Below, piece after piece: positions 1-13,129 of a stretch of DNA of 64,000 nt. The notes beneath the pieces are model-generated. The model was not told the origin of the DNA. It did not search any database and was given only the letters and a program-made list of their open reading frames with translations. The position numbers and the translations under genes are program-made. Each line of letters starts with the position of its first letter. The stretch's first letter is position 1. The DNA is from Collybiopsis luxurians FD-317 M1 (Eukaryota > Basidiomycota > Agaricomycetes > Agaricales > Omphalotaceae): assembly GCA_000827265.1 (NCBI GenBank), contig KN834763.1, positions 248,001 to 312,000 on the forward strand, in the 5' to 3' direction.

Positions 1-470
1 GCTCCACTTCCTTCTATCAAAATCTTCGCGGATTCGTCCCGAAGGATTATTTGGACGATTTAACCTCTATTTGGAATTGTTGTACCCCGATGAGCTGACA
101 ATCATGTTAATCAGCTTTGACCTTCTCTTTTCCTTTTTTGTCTCTTCCCCACAGCCCTTCTTCGGCCCAGGTTTTCGCGCGGTTCATACGGGTTTCTTGC
201 ATGTGCGGTGTGCATCATCATCGTTAATGCTTGTTCCTCACCGGCCACTCATCATACGCATCATTGTATGTGGGGCTTTGTTGTGCATGGGGTCCCGGTA
301 TAACGGGCGTACAACGAGTGTCGCCCCGTTCCTTTTTTTTTTCTGCTCCTCGGCTTCGTCCAATCCATACTTCTCTTTCCGATTTCACTTCGCCGTCCCT
401 TGGTCTTTCCTTCTGACCATATCTGAATCTTAACATTCCATTCTTACCCATGTCTGTTTCTTTTTCTAGA

Positions 471-720
471 ACTTGAAACGTTATCAAGTCTTGCGCCACT
501 GAGTGAATTGGAACGCCGCACAACTCTGTCTGCCTCGCTGACGGGCGTAGGTTCTCGACATACCTCCGAACGTGAGCTTGCGTATCTACAGCGGTTGATG
601 AACAAGTACAAGGGGGATGTGGATGCAATGGCGCGAGACAGAAAACTCAATACCGCCCAGCGGACGGCAGGAGAGCTGACACGAGCTCTCAAGAGGGCAG
701 GGTTGGTGGCTGCGCAATAG
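471..720 (+). CDS. NOP16: NOP16-like ribosome biogenesis protein, last exon (5' part not found)
   Basis: This is the C-terminal exon of a Nop16 homologue, a nucleolar protein needed for 60S ribosomal subunit assembly. The frame opens after a polypyrimidine-AG acceptor near 471 and reads to TAG at 718-720. It carries the signature end of the family: HTSERELAYLQRLMNKYKGD, then DVDAMARDRKLNTAQRTAGE and a basic tail LTRALKRAG. The upstream exons were not identified. The 470 nt before it are T-rich and I see no Nop16-like coding there, although introns in this window are usually about 50 nt. So either a long intron precedes this exon or the upstream part is rearranged. The family assignment is firm; the gene model is only partial. 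Confidence 0.8.
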
Positions 721-2204
721 CGATAGATCCAAGTGTTTGGAGTGGTTTTCTGTCTTGTTGTCATGATTATCATGGATGGTAGTACACCCGTAGCGATGAA
801 GATTGACTAGAACTTTTTGGCGAGTTCAAGCGAAGATAGGCTCTAGAAGTTTCCGAAGGAGTATGATCGGTGCGGAGGCGGGGTTGTATGTAATTAAAAT
901 GCTTCCTCTCTCCTGTCAGGCGTACACATACATGACACGGTATATGAGTACCTCTGTACCGGAGGGCTTTTACTTTTCCTCGGTTTTTTTTTGAAGCATT
1001 GACGGTGGATTAAGAGTTGAAATGAATCGCTCACCGGATAAAGGGATCGGCACTTGGATATTGAATGGGCTCGCTGTACGCTACTGGCTGGAATGCCTTG
1101 TGGTTCTACCATTATAACAATTCTTTCAGTCGCGGAATATGACTCTGAAGAGTCGCGCGGATTCGTCGGATGCTAGGATCACACGTTCTAGGTGGTCTGA
1201 TGAGTGAACTTGCAGTTGCGGTGTAATTATACTAGAGTGTATCGACGACCTTCCCAAGATGACTTTTTGATGGCTGGTCTATCAAGAAATTTAAGGCAGA
1301 TTTCCCATGTCAGTCTCGGTGAGGGCAATGGCATTAGGATAATAATTGGTTGAGATGATGTATATTACATGTGAATAGGGTAAGAGCCGGACGGATACAT
1401 AAGATGTACGCATATACTTGTGTTGGTATGTATAGCTGGCAAAAAATAGTCCGTCGCATTCGCAAATCAAAATTGGGCATTCGCCGGGGAAATTTCCAAG
1501 GTTCCCTCGAAATCAAACTCTGTTTTTTGTTCTTTTTTATTCTTTGTAATTTCTTTTATTTGGCCCTTTCAGAATCTGGCCGGATAACCAAAGAACCTGA
1601 GAGTTAAAGTTTGTCGGGACGAGAGAAAAAGCGGATGAGGAGGCTGTGCGAGAGTGGAATTAACAGAGGGACATTTTCATCCGGGAGCACTTGAGAACTC
1701 TACCCGGAAATGCATAGTGACTTGCAGATTTTTGACATTCCGATGGCGGGAAAAGGTTTCGTGCGTTGCATAAATGTGTGGAGAAAGTCGAGGAGAAGAA
1801 GATTAGGTTCAAGATCTGAATGAATTGATTGGAGACGTCACAGAGAAATACCAGAAATGGACAAAGGCAGGTGAACGGCGTAAAGGATGAAAGAGTAATT
1901 TAGAAAAGAAAAAAAAGAGAGAGACGCAAAGGGTAAATATTGAAGGAGGATTTAGAAAAGGATACAAGATTATTTGCAAGATAAAAGTATAATGTGAGTA
2001 GAAGGTATTACATAATAAATAATTAGAGAGAGATCCAGAGATCCAAAATCGCCGATTTGAGCTCCTCGGAAGAATATTCCCACGCTCGACTTTCCTCGAG
2101 TGTAACTCTGTTTATTTGAACGCATCTCCGCTTTATTCGTATCTTTTCAATATAAGATCCTTCATTACTATGTACTCTTTTCACACTCAACACCTCCCTT
2201 CACC
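721..2204. other. Intergenic region, no gene seen
   Basis: About 1.5 kb between NOP16 and the Zn2Cys6 factor. All open frames are short and none resembles a known family. The stretch at about 1850-2060 is purine-rich with runs of GA and AAG. The last 150 nt before 2205 are pyrimidine-rich, as expected for a fungal promoter and 5' leader. Confidence 0.6.
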
Positions 2205-5200
2205 ATGTCGCCCAGAGCGCACTCGGCAAATCCTGCTTCATCCAGATCCTCCAACAATTCTCAACCATATCCAAGGCGTCCTTCTGGTCAGCCAAAATCT
2301 TCCCGTCAGCAATTCAGTGCTTGCGGCGCATGCAGAATGCGTCGGTTCGTTCTCTCTCTTCTTCTCAAATTCACTTTCAATAATTTTCATTACACAGTGT
2401 TCGCTGTGATCTCAAGGACATTGCAATTCCAATGTCTGGTCCTCATCCTGCTTGCTCAAATTGCAAAGAGCGTGGTTTAAAATGCGTGCAAGTACCCTCA
2501 ATATATTACAACTGATTAAATCCTGATTCCCAGTTTCCAGTGACGAGTTTGCAGACGTAAAAGCAGTAAAGCTTCTTCGTCGTGGAAGACGTCTACAGCA
2601 AGTCGAGTATGTTCCATATTTCCTTCCGTTTCGTCTTCCACTCAAGCTCTTTTTTGTCCAGAGCAATTTATGGCAAAGCAGCCGACCAAAATATATCTGG
2701 TTCTTCATATCTCGGTCTTCCGACCCGATTACCGAGTACCATTCCTCATCTCCAGCCCGAATTTTTCGAATCCTCCTTCTGGCAGTGGTTTTGTATACAA
2801 CGTATGTTTCTGCCTTTTCTTGGACTTGCCTATTCTCACTTGTTGAATCCAGGTCCGATCCTCGATTCCACAGAATTCCCAACTCGGTTTTATGCACATG
2901 TAAAAGGAACCCATTCTTTAGGGTTCGAAGGCAGTCTTATTGCCATGCTCCTTGTCGTCTGGGCCGCCTCCTTCGGTATCGATGAACGTGGTATGCCTTT
3001 CGATGGGTTGAGTTACCCCTCTGGTGATAACGACATATCGAGGCCAGGCTCTCGAAAGGGAAGCATGGACTTGAAAAATACTGAACGTGATCCTTCCATC
3101 GGAGAAGCAATGGGCACCCGACGAGCAAGGAAGGAGACGTCCGAATCCATGCTTAGGGAGGTCCTCGACTTGGTCGATATCCACGCTGTCATGCGCCGCC
3201 CTACTTGGGACGGCGTTAGGGTATTGCTACTTATCTTACCTCTTCTCGAGGGTGAGAATTCTTTCTCTATTGTTATATCGCGTCTTTACCCGATCTTCTC
3301 CTTCTTCACCACCCGCTTGCCAATCCTTCTTTGACTTCTTTTTTTTTTCCCGCTGTCTGCCACTTTAATTTTGCAAAGAGTCGTCTACTCTCCGCGGAAT
3401 TGACTGGCGATGCAAAGCGCTCTTTTTGGGAACCTAGTTGTTTAATACGTCTACTGACTCGATTCGCTTTCCAGATATACACCCCTTGGACAGGTCAACG
3501 ATGCATGAGGCGAGCCTCTCACAAGCTCATTCACTTTGCACTCTTCTTTCTGCTCCTCGTTCGATACCTTCTTCTTCGGGTTCTTCCGACGAAGCCTTTG
3601 TACGCGCACGCATATTCTGGTATGCTCACATGCAGGAGGGCATAACTACTGGAATGAGAGGTGGTCGACTCGTATTGTAAGTTGTCGGAATAGTATTTCC
3701 ATTTCCACTTTTTTCTTTTTTGTTTTACTAACCATACCACTTTTTTTCCCTTCCAATTTCTATAGAAGCGAGGACGACCTGGACGTGTTCCAGAGCACCT
3801 TACTACCCTTCCATGCTGGGTCTCCTCGTGGTTCGAGTGGAGTGAGCTATAGTTCAGGACCTGGACTACCCTCTCCCACCTCTCCCACCTTCCCGTCGCA
3901 TTCTCTTCGGCCTGGTTCACCAAATTCAGGTATCCATCCATACCTCCAAATTACGCATCTTTTTTCGATTCCTCTGCATTTGAGCTCGGTCTGCCGCAAG
4001 GTTCACGCAATTCTTACTGGCGCAAAAGCAGCTCGTCGGGCAGAGGAAGGTGGCGGGATCGACGCGGAGGGAATGCGGGATGTATGGGAAGGCCTTGATC
4101 GATGCTGGGAAGAATTCGAAGCGGTGAGGAGAAGTACTGGTGCTAGTCCTGGAGGCACAATAATGGGGGATGTTGACATACAAGTCGAGAGGTTTGTCAG
4201 TTGCTGGCAGGTTAGTTCTCCGGCCTTGGTTCACCTAACGCATTCTGACTGGTGGTTTTTTGCTTGTTATAGATATTCATTTTCGAGTGCCGTAAGTTTT
4301 TTTTCAAGCTCGTATATGTAGTCGATGTGCATGGAACTCATGGAACATTTGGATCGCAGACAACATCATTCGTGAATCGCTCAAACAGTACGCAACTCGC
4401 TCAAGTAAAACTGTACCTCATTCCCCCAACTGTTCTCCGCCTCCGTTTATCCCACCACATCATCTGCACGATATTGCCTCGAAAAAGTGTTTCCGGCTAC
4501 TCCCTTGCGTCCTCAGCATCATCAAACACCATCTCACTCTCAGCTACGACATTGCCGATCCCACAGGCTTGTTTAAATGGGATACGGGACTAGTCCGAGA
4601 TGGGTGTTTTTTCGCGGCGTTCTTGTCTGCCAGCGTAGACAGTGAACAGCTGATTGACTATGCTACGCATGATCCTCCTGTATCTCACTTTGGACGAACA
4701 CATTTCAAACAGGAACCCTCCGAGCGTTCCGGACTTGGCTTCGGACCTGGTGGCGGGGTCGAAATCGTTCGACCAGGTCTGTTGCCAATTCTTGATGCCG
4801 ACGAGGGGATGCGGATATGCCTCGCAGCAATAGCAGAAATGCGTTGGGCTTTTTCCAAGTCCGAGGAGCGTGAAGAGGCTATTCGAATGATCTGGGAGGA
4901 AAAAGTGAAGAAACAGCGTCAAGGTCAACAGCCGCACTTCAACACGGCAATCAACCATCATGGTCCACCCTCACTTCCTCAGCTAGACCTCAGATACCCC
5001 CCGCACCTTCAAACATCATCTTATATCCTGCACGGTCAGCAAAATACCTTATCTCCCTTGTCATTAACGTCGCCGACGCATGCCACTTCAAATTCAGCAC
5101 CGGTTAGTGCTTGCACCACTGATGGTAGCGGCGCAAATGGATGGCCCACGTATACGCCCCCTGGTACTGGCTCTTCAAGTACGGGTACATCTATCAGTAC

Positions 5201-5543
5201 CCGAGGGTCGCCAGTATTCGCCGCTAGCATAACGGCTACCATGTCCAACTCGTTCAAAAACGACGTGGACGACGGTTATTATCAAGTAGTCGGTGTCAAT
5301 GATTTGGAGCAGTTCAACTTCAACCCACCCCCTCCTGCTCCTGATCACAGCTCTATAATCTCCACGTTTCCCAGAAGTACGCCTCCTACACACTCTATTC
5401 ATGCACCTGCCCACAGTGGTTCTGGATATCTGGATTATAATACGTCTGCACCTGGATCCTCTTCTTCATCCATCATAGGGCACCCAGATTCTGATGGATG
5501 TGGACCTCAGTTTGTGGAGAGCGTTCATGGATTCTATCATTGA
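2205..5543 (+). CDS. Zn(II)2Cys6 fungal transcription factor
   Basis: A multi-exon gene for a binuclear zinc-cluster transcription factor, a nuclear DNA-binding regulator. The N-terminal finger is split by two introns: CGACRMRR, then VRCDLKD, then PACSNCKERGLKC. The six cysteines are spaced C-x2-C-x6-C-x15-C-x2-C-x6-C, and the central loop of 15 is rather long. Straight after it comes DEFADVKAVKLLRRGRRLQQ, a block I associate with one subgroup of basidiomycete C6 factors. A long middle region with helical stretches (about 2650-3250 and 3475-4900) takes the place of the regulatory domain. The tail is rich in Ser, Pro and Gly and probably disordered. The exons I am sure of start at 2205, 2398, 2541, 3475 and 3766. 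Junctions between about 3930 and 4330 are uncertain because several acceptors fit. The target genes are unknown. Confidence 0.85.
2488..2540 (+). other. GC-AG intron inside the zinc-cluster coding region
   Basis: No GT donor here keeps the frame. Using donor GCAAGT at 2488 and acceptor TTCCAG ending at 2540 gives a 53-nt intron and joins ...GLKC-V to DEFADVKAV. GCAAGT is the consensus for the minor GC-AG class of U2 introns. Confidence 0.75.
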
Positions 5544-8500
5544 ACTTGCTAGTTCAGCACCTCCGTCTCTCCCTGAGAAAATGCTCTCGTCCATCCAGCT
5601 CCGCGTCCGTTCTTTTTCCATTTTTGGTGAACAATTATTGGACCTGCATTTGTTTTCATAAATTATTCGCCCCTAGATATTTCTTGTATACCGTGCTCGT
5701 CTCATTCTCAAAATAAGTAGATCGCATCGTTAATTTTTTTCGCCAATGTACAGTGCATGTAGTGACTTTTTTTCTCCTTTCACAAGCGCATATACTTATC
5801 CGTAACAATAGCAGCCTATCATGAACGTAGTAGAATCGGGGGTATACATCCGTACTACTCTTGTACTTTCTTGGATCGCGGAATAAATATTTTACTGCAA
5901 CCCCTGCCAGGACCCTGCAGTCAGGAGGCTGATTCCAGCGTTTCGGGACAAGGTAAAATGATATTTGGAGCTTCGGCATCCTTCACAGGACGCGCAATGG
6001 AATCAATAAAGATCTGCTTAGGCAGATCATCGATTCCAAATGGTGGCCTTGTTGACCCGCGTTAAAAAAACTATCGATATGCCATGTGAGTCGTCCTGTA
6101 AGACTTGCACCCCAGAGATCCGAGGCGCATTTTTTACAGCGCGGAGTTACCGCGAAGGAGCAAGAAGTCGGTGTCATGGAAGGAAAAAGTGTCATGTAAT
6201 GCAGAAGAATTAATGGAAACCACGTAGCGAGAGAAGATGGTAGCTTCACGAAGAACTGCTCGAGGATTCATTTGCATGAACCGTCGGGGGTAGCTGCATC
6301 GTTATTACTTACGATGGTGAGACACAGGTCTGTCTATACGTGGCAAATATTGACAGGAGAAGGGCTGATGGGCTTCAGAGTGCTTCAGAGTGCTTCTACG
6401 CACATCAGCTCGTCAGAATTCCTTCAATAGATCGAATCCATCGTGCATTGATATCTAGAATCAAACACCGCAGCTGAAATCAGCACTGCGGTGTACTGTC
6501 TTCTCTCCGTACAGCGCATCTTTCTGACGAGTTTCGCGGGGCAAGATCCAAAGAACGGGATCCGTTAATCAATACGGCTATGTAGTCTGTATTCTCCTTG
6601 ATGCGTCAGAAAAAAAATTCGGACGTATATAGAATGATATATCGCCACTTGTGGTCCGATCGCCAGCCGGATTGAAGGCAAATAGGCAGAGTCATGGATG
6701 GATAAACCAGGGTTTCGCCATTCATGCTACTAAAAGAAAAGTGTCCAAATAAAGAGCGAACGAATCGCACTTTGCCATGACAGACTCGAACGTCAGGTCT
6801 ATACCAAGTTTGGACAGACTTTTTAGTCTATATAGCACTAGCAGGCGCGCTGTAAGTCCTGCTCAATATCCTCAGCTCAGCGGATGGAATGAAAGCGCAA
6901 AGCTAAGCTTGCTCGGTAGCACCGTGGCCTCTGAGCGCAAAGACTTACAGCATTCACAAAAGATTCCTTTATATGGAACTTTCGTATCGAAGAAATTTTG
7001 TAATAATGTATAATTAATTAGGCACACACTTCTTCTGTACGCAATTGAAGTAACAACTTTACAGGCGCATTCCGAACACATCGACATCTCTGCCGCAAGG
7101 AAGGCACTGAGTCTACCTGATGATTTGCTGCTGACCTGCCGACTCGCTCTAACACAATTTTGTAATTGTACTCTGAGCCAATGCTATCGAGATCGTCCGT
7201 GTTTTAACAGCCATGGGGCACTGTAATCTCAGAAGACAAAACTGAGCGGGTATCAGTCCAACATAATGTATGACGGCACTTCCCCAGCAGAAAATGCGGC
7301 GTGAAAAAGGCGAAACAACCCTCAAGTTTTCCTCTCCAATCGCCTTCCCTGAGGAATGGCGCCAGCAGCTTGGAACAATAGAATATATGCGCTTTGATCC
7401 CGCTGCACAATTAGGCATATAAGTCTAGAAGAGTTGTCTAAAGTCGGGCTGAATTCCCATGAAGGAAAAGTTAGATCACTAGCTCATGGTCAAAAAAACT
7501 CAGTGCTTATTCCTTTGGTCTAGATGATGACTAGGAAGACTAGGAAGAGGGGAATACGGGACTGCCGAGCTTGACAGCTCTCTCATAGAAGGGTCGTCCG
7601 GAGTGGGATATTCGTAGGGAAGAGTTATTCCACGTTGTAGGGCATTTCTTCCGTATAATTAATGAATAAGTGCTCTCCATCTGCTATCCCGAAGGGTACA
7701 AAAAAATCTTATTCACTTTTATTATATTTCATTATCCCTCACATGCAGCCCTGGCCAAGGGGTGTGGGCCTTGAATCGCAGGGATGTATGCTCCGACTGC
7801 GCCCTTTTTGGCACGCGGCATGAGGCTGGTTTAGATAGTCTCAAATACTAAATGCAGCTTCAGATTTTCACTCCGCGCAATACAGATCTTGAGAACGCGG
7901 GTGCAGTCGTAAGTCAAGCAAGTCAAGCTACAACGGCTGAGCCCATAATTTTCTATCGGCTGATTGAATGGCGCTTCAACAGGCTTCAACCCGAAGTCTT
8001 TCAAAGTATCTCCTTTCTTCTCACTCAACACTGATTCTCCCTCCTCCGCGGCTCCGCCGTGTCCCAAGCAAGAAATACATAGACTCTGCTGCCTCATCCC
8101 ACTTGTAGGGATGCCTTCAGTGGAGAAAGTCTCAGATTTCTTCCAGGGTCACACACTCATCGGATTACAAGCAGGGATACCTCAACATTGGCTCCATTTA
8201 GATGGTCGTTTGGTGAGTTATCGCTCCATGACTGACCTTATTGACTGGTTGTTCACTTAACTACGCAGAGGGACTGTTCGAAAAGCATTCCATCTCGAGG
8301 TTTGATACGAAGGTTCATCTGCGTAAACGAGCGGCGACACAAGTTTGATGCTTCAAGCCTCACTGGCTTGACTACACGCATTGACCAGTTCTTATGTCTA
8401 CAAATGCAAGCATCGCTTAGAGAATAAATTCGTCATGCAATTAAATCCCAGGCCAATGGCAGAAGGGAATTGGGAAGTACTTGGATATCGACAAAATTAC

Positions 8501-10669
8501 TGCTGAGATCTCGACACAGCCGCTGAATACAAAAGCGGAAAAACATTTCAGCTTCACCTGTTAACGCTGGATTTTCTTGTTTATATTATTATTTTTTCTG
8601 TTTCTCCGCGTGAGCGCTGGAGCCTAGGCCGGGCACCGACCCGGAACAAGAAGTGCTTTTCTTCGTTCTTGTGCCAGATTGATACATGTTTTGGATAGAG
8701 ATTTTGTAAAACATACTTCTCGCCGCCCAACAGTGCCTACAAAGACTCGTTTTATCAAGGTATGTGTATATATGCAGTAGGACTGAAACAAATTCTGAAT
8801 CATTGCTAGTAAATGTCGGGTATGCAGGGACCGATCACTGCAATGGCATAGTCTTTCCAGGAGCTGCGGTAGGTGCGAGGAATCTACAGAGAAAGATTTG
8901 AGCTATTATCAAGTTTATTCGGTACAAAGGAAAAGACCATCGAACAGAATCCGGCAACCATGCCACGGCAATTACCGATTTTCGTTAAACGCTCAAAGAA
9001 TTTCCTTTACCCTTAAATCTTTCTTTGTCTTACGAACGCACAGGATCTCTGCCGCTAGTACCACTTTCGGAATGTCACGCCCTACAAACACAATCTTGAC
9101 CTTCGTCAATTCTTCGCAATCAGCATCCAGTAAAAGTTTGAAGACGGGAGCCACCCTCCGGCGCGCCAGGCCCGTAGTCGCGAGTGGGTTGACTACCATC
9201 TTTTTTTCTATCTTGTCTTGTTGATCGCTTTCGCCTTTATCATTAGCGAGGAAATAAACTTGGAAGCCTCGCATGCTACGGACAAGAAGCCCATAATCTT
9301 ATATTGACACCGTCCAGCCCGTATGCTTCGAAACCTTTACCGGATTACTTAGCTTGTGGTTCTTTCTGCACGCGCGTCGCGCGGCTGAGTAGAAAAACTC
9401 CTACTTCATGTGTCTCCATCAATACAGTCTAACCTCTAGCTATGCGTTTCTTTGCGCGCACGACAACTGAAGATTTTTACAGAGTTATGTCGGAAGCAGC
9501 CAAAGTTTATTGGAAGCTCATTCGAATCAAAATACGGAGAAGCTTCTCGAATTGATACTTCTGGCAAAAATCTCCGGTAATTTCCATCTGGTCGTCTTAT
9601 AATTTTTCGCCTACTCTGTTCTGTGGTTAATGGAGACCATTACCGTGATGTCTTTTCCTTTTGATATCACTGAGCTTCGTTGTCCGATCTCACATCCTTC
9701 CTCGGTTAAAGCTCCTGAGACCTTCATCTTGTAGTCCAGGATTTTAGAGGTCGAAAGCGCTGCGTCGACACTCCTGACACTCGGTTTCGTTGCCCGTGCT
9801 AACATCCCAACGATATGGCACCTGTGTTGGCTAACTTTGCGGGATTTTCAATATATGTTGACGAGCAGATCTTTTGACTACCTTCTATTATTATGAGTAA
9901 ACTGTGGAACCTAAGTTGTATGGTTGCGTTGCAGCATGTATGACATTTAGTGTATTGCGCTCAATCAAACGGTTCGGCAGACACTGTCCCACTTTGCTTG
10001 TCCCTACATTCCCCCATGCTCCATACTTATCTATCCCAGTCCTCAGGCCTTGGTTCCCCGCATGATCATAATCTCCTTTCGGAGACTCATTCAATCGCAC
10101 GGGAAGAAGTTATGTCCTTACGTATGTACCGGCCTGTTTTAATATACACCTTCTGACTCTGCCATCTGATTGTTCCCTGAGCGAGTGCGTTTTTCTCCAG
10201 CTTTAAAACTGCTGCAGCATGAATCTCGACATTATCCGATCTTTGATCTATGGCCCAATGAATAATATCTAAGGATAACTCTTCTTGATTTTCGGCATAC
10301 CACAGATACACGAGGAAGCATAGGAAAGCATACACTCCTTCTGAATGTCCCTCGAGGATTTTCCCCAGTACATTGGCTAATGTGGCTCTTCATTCACACG
10401 TCCACACTGATAACCACCAATCAAGCACCCTGTGATCCTAGCCTCTTCTCCCGAATCATAGACTCACCGATAACTCAACCTCATATTAAGCACGCAGGAT
10501 TTGAGCTGGCCCAACCTGATGTTACCATGTGCTGACCATTCGTATAAATAAACTGTGAATCATGTGAAGATATAGAGGTATGATTCCTCCGATATGAAGA
10601 TGGTATAAGAGCATTCCTCACTCTTAAGCTTTTTAGATCAATCCGCTGTTCACACTCCGAGTCGAGAGT
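5544..10669. other. Gene-poor 5.1-kb stretch
   Basis: Both strands carry only short open frames with no family likeness. The longest, on the minus strand at 8993-9274 (93 codons), and two on the plus strand at 7964-8260 and 8898-9224 have no recognisable motif and no supporting splice model. I see no terminal repeats, target-site duplications or reverse transcriptase/transposase motifs, but old decayed elements cannot be excluded by eye. The region separates the Zn2Cys6 gene from the S53 protease. Confidence 0.5.
6372..6396. repeat. Short tandem repeat, 10-nt unit
   Basis: The unit GCTTCAGAGT is present two and a half times in direct tandem, inside the gene-poor stretch. Confidence 0.7.
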
Positions 10670-13129
10670 ATGGTCTCCCAATTCTTTACTAGATGGATTC
10701 TCGCTGCTTCAGCTCTTTCTTCCACTGTCTGGGCTGTTCCGGCCACCCACATAGTACATGAAAAACGGGATTCGGTACCTAGCGGTTTTACTCGTCTTCG
10801 ATCAGCTCCTGCTGAGCAAATGTTGGATATGCGAATCAATCTTGCTATGGGAAATCAGGCAGGTTTGGAGGCTGCTCTGGAACAGGCCAGTTCACCAAAT
10901 AGTCCCACGTTCAGGGCATGGCTCAGCAAGGAGCAAGTACGTTGAGAATGCTGGGATATAGAATATAATTAACATTACCTACCTCAACCCCCTCTCTAAG
11001 GTCGAGTCATTCGCTGCACCCTCCGCCGAGACCGTTCAGGTTGTCACTGAATGGTTGAGCTCTCATAACATAACCGCTACACCTGCGACCCCCGCTGGCG
11101 TTCGTTCATTTTTATTCCTCTAAATTTGTACGTTAATTACTAATCTGCCCCGCGGGCAACAGGATTGGATCAAGTTCACTGTCCCTGTCAGCACCGCTAA
11201 TCAGCTGCTCAATACGGAATTCAGCGTGTTCAATCATACAGAAAGCGGAAGAATTTCGGTCAGGACTTTGGAATACTCGATTCCCAGCAATCTCCAGGCT
11301 CAAGTGAGAGCCGTTCATCCAACAACCTCGTGCGGGAGTTTATTTTGTTTTCACTATATGTATCTAACTTTGTGACATAGATTTTCTGGACCTTTGCGAG
11401 GGCGATCCCCCATTACTGCTATATCTGCAGTCAAATCATTTACACCCAAGCTTGAGGAACGCCAATCAGCAAGCTGTAACTCGTCAATTACTCCTGCCTG
11501 CCTTCAATCTTTATACAACATACCTACGGACTTGCGCTTTGGGTCGAGTAGTTCAATTGGAGTCTCGGCCTTCTCAGATCAAAATGCAAACGCAGTACGT
11601 CGATAAAAATGATTCAAGCTAATGCATCATATTGAACGGAGTTGCATTAGGCAGATCTCGTAACCTTCCTCAAAGATTTCAGACCCGATATTCCTTCAAA
11701 CACTACCTTTGTGACTGAACTATTTGATGGGGCCACGAACAATCAGCAGGGCTCACAAGCTGGAGTTGAGGCTGTTAGTCTATTTTCGCCTGACCTTGTG
11801 TCGGATCCTGCTCTGATGCTTCTCTCTTCCCAGAATCTGGATATTCAATACACAGTCGGTCTCGTAAACGGCATCACTACCATCTTTGAAGACATCGGCG
11901 ATAGCACGTAAGTTCTACTAATTTGTTTACTCTGTCTTGATGAGCTTACCTTTGATGTTAGCCAAGATGGTGCCGACGAGGGTTTCCTTGATAGTATTAA
12001 CTTCCTACTTGCCCAGGATAGCCCTCCTCTCGTGTTCTCAACGAGCTACGGCTTTGATACTGAAGCAGATTTATCCCTGAGTTTGACTGTGTGCGTCAGT
12101 TTGTTTCCTTTCGTAATAAATTCCCACCACAACTTGAAAACTCGAATCTAGTGCTTTATGTAACACTTATATGCAGCTCACCTCTCGCGGAACTACAATC
12201 ACGTTCGCCAGCGGAGACGGCGGTGTTGCTTCAACCCCCGGAGTCCAATGCAATGGAAAACCGTGAGTAGCAACTGAGATGCGTGTTCTGGTCTTTATCC
12301 GACGCTTCATGGTAGTTTCCCACCGACATTCCCGACGTGTCCTTAGTGCGTTCATTTCAGTGATTACCCGAATAAATCAACATTGACGTCTGTTGTGCTC
12401 ATAGTGTGACTCTTGTGGGCTCAACTCAGAACGTCCCGGAAGAGGGAGCTTCCTTGACAGCTGGCGGTGAGTTCATCCTTGTTCTTTGTCACGAATGAAT
12501 GTCTATAGTGCATTTTTAATAGGCTTTAGCAACTATTTCCCTCAGCAATCCTGGCGTAAGTGCTGAGCCTCAATCCTTGAGCCATTCTTATTCTCTCCAC
12601 AGAGGCTGACGCGGTTAACCAATACCTATCTCTTCTCGGAAATACCAACAAGGGTCTCTACAATGCATCTGGTCGTGCCTATCCGGATGTCTCCGCTCAA
12701 GGTCAGCGCGTCGAAATTGTCGACGACGGTAGAACCGGCTTAGTTGCTGGTACCTCCTGTTCATCACCTATCTTTTCATCCGTCATTGCACTGCTCAATG
12801 ATGAGCTCTTGAAGGCGGGCAAGTCCCCGTTAGGATTCATTAATCCATGGATCTACGCCAACCCGCAGGCATTCAATGATATTACAACAGGTAGGTAATC
12901 TAGCTACTTTACACGTGTCTACAAATTTACAGATATTCGCACCACTATAATAGGTAATAATCCTGGCTGTGGGACTCAAGGGTTCCCTGCAAAGGTTGGA
13001 TGGGATCCTGTTACTGGTACGTATATTTACTGCCTTCTTATCAAGGCCTTTCACGAAACTGTACTAATTCTCTGTCAAGGCTTGGGAACCCCTAACTACT
13101 CTGCATTGAGGACGGCTGCGGGGCTGTAG
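10670..13129 (+). CDS. Secreted S53 peptidase (sedolisin / tripeptidyl-peptidase type)
   Basis: A secreted acid serine-carboxyl peptidase of family S53. Fungal members act outside the cell at low pH, as endopeptidases or tripeptidyl peptidases. The 14-exon model keeps frame throughout and gives 569 aa. It starts with a signal peptide (WILAASALSSTVWA), followed by the pro-domain with RLRSAPAEQMLDMRINLAMG and DWIKFTVPVSTANQLL. The catalytic domain has Glu and Asp in GVEANLDIQY (split by an intron), the oxyanion Asp in ASGDGG and the nucleophile Ser in GTSCSSP. The calcium-binding end is NDITTGNNPGC plus GWDPVTGLGTP. Exons start at 10670, 11001, 11163, 11381, 11651, 11834, 11962, 12152, 12316 (30 nt), 12405, 12523, 12603, 12954 and 13080. 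All key residues are present, so the enzyme is probably active. Whether it is an endo- or tripeptidyl-peptidase cannot be read from the sequence. Confidence 0.92.

Noticed and set aside
8993..9274. A 93-codon minus-strand frame in the gene-poor stretch
   Set aside because: No motif, no splice partner and no homology I can recall; kept only as part of the gap description.
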